Origin: Brachybacterium sp.
GTDB taxonomy: Bacteria; Actinomycetota; Actinomycetes; Actinomycetales; Dermabacteraceae
NCBI GenBank assembly: GCA_027322375.1
Contig: DAHVRS010000435.1
Location: forward strand, 1 to 6,082
Length of the DNA: 6,082 nt
Direction of reading: 5' to 3'
Part shown: positions 5,884 through 6,082 of the stretch, piece by piece
Layout of the letters: each line of letters begins with the position of its first letter
Numbering within the stretch: position 1 is the stretch's first letter
Notes under the pieces: generated by a model
What the model was told of the DNA's origin: nothing
Database searches by the model: none
Seen by the model: only the letters and a program-made list of their open reading frames with translations
Program-made: the position numbers and the translations under genes

Positions 5884-6082
5884 TCAGGCGCACAGCTGCG
5901 GGAGGTCCTCGAGCGCGCTCAGCTGCTGCGCCGCCTCCAGCAGCGCGGCGCGGAAGGCGAGCAGGGCGGGATGCCGGGCGGCGCCCGCCCGCGCGGCGGT
6001 GTACAGCGAGCGGTGAGGGTCTCCGGGAAGGCTCAGCACGCGTGTCCCACCGAGGTGCTCGGAGGCGATGATGCCGGGCACG
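5884..6082 (-). CDS. Probable LysR-family transcriptional regulator, C-terminal end only
   Basis: The frame is open to the right edge, so only the last 66 codons or so are in the window and the DNA-binding domain is not seen. The segment reads GIIASEHLGGTRVLSLPGDP, then RSLYTAARAGAARHPALLAF, then an Ala/Leu-rich helix and the stop. This matches the end of a LysR effector domain: a strand and loop leading to the R-x-L/V-Y-x-A-x-R motif and a final helix starting RHPA. Assignment rests on this short pattern. It lies 63 bases upstream of tam on the same strand, so it could be co-transcribed with tam or regulate it, but most LysR regulators control a divergent neighbour, which would be beyond the window. 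Confidence 0.6.
   Translation of the reverse strand, partial: VPGIIASEHLGGTRVLSLPGDPHRSLYTAARAGAARHPALLAFRAALLEAAQQLSALEDLPQLCA

Overview
The window is very GC-rich, and its coding regions strongly favour G or C at third codon positions. It carries a gene set typical of a high-GC actinomycete: a zinc-type ABC permease with Zur, recO next to uppS, and an EcsC-like protein next to ThpR. I would guess the Micrococcales, possibly near Brachybacterium, but that is inference from gene style and order and not a database match. I see no rRNA, tRNA, CRISPR array, insertion sequence or prophage gene. No stretch over 300 bases lacks a gene; the longest is the 205-base divergent region between recO and the EcsC-like gene.

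Left block (1-1914, plus strand): the 3' part of a znuB-type metal ABC permease, then the zinc-dependent repressor gene zur, then a small DedA/VTT-like membrane protein whose start overlaps the zur stop in ATGA. This looks like one zinc-responsive operon.

Central block (1884-3520, minus strand): recO (recombinational repair) followed by uppS (cis-prenyltransferase making the lipid carrier for cell-wall synthesis). The uppS 3' end overlaps the 3' end of the DedA-like gene by 31 bases, and a near-perfect hairpin lies inside that overlap.

Right block (3726-5029, plus strand): an EcsC-family protein coupled by a one-base stop/start overlap to thpR, a 2H RNA 2',3'-cyclic phosphodiesterase. Far right (5044-6082, minus strand): the C-terminal end of a probable LysR-type regulator, then tam (trans-aconitate 2-methyltransferase). 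A palindrome in the 63-base gap between them may be an operator.

Most of this is housekeeping sequence, and I found no convincing new multi-gene system. The observations most worth a second look are a Cys-to-His change in the structural zinc site of Zur, a truncated DedA-like protein that has lost the family's arginines and sits directly behind zur, two tightly packed convergent gene ends that each carry a hairpin, and the palindrome upstream of tam.
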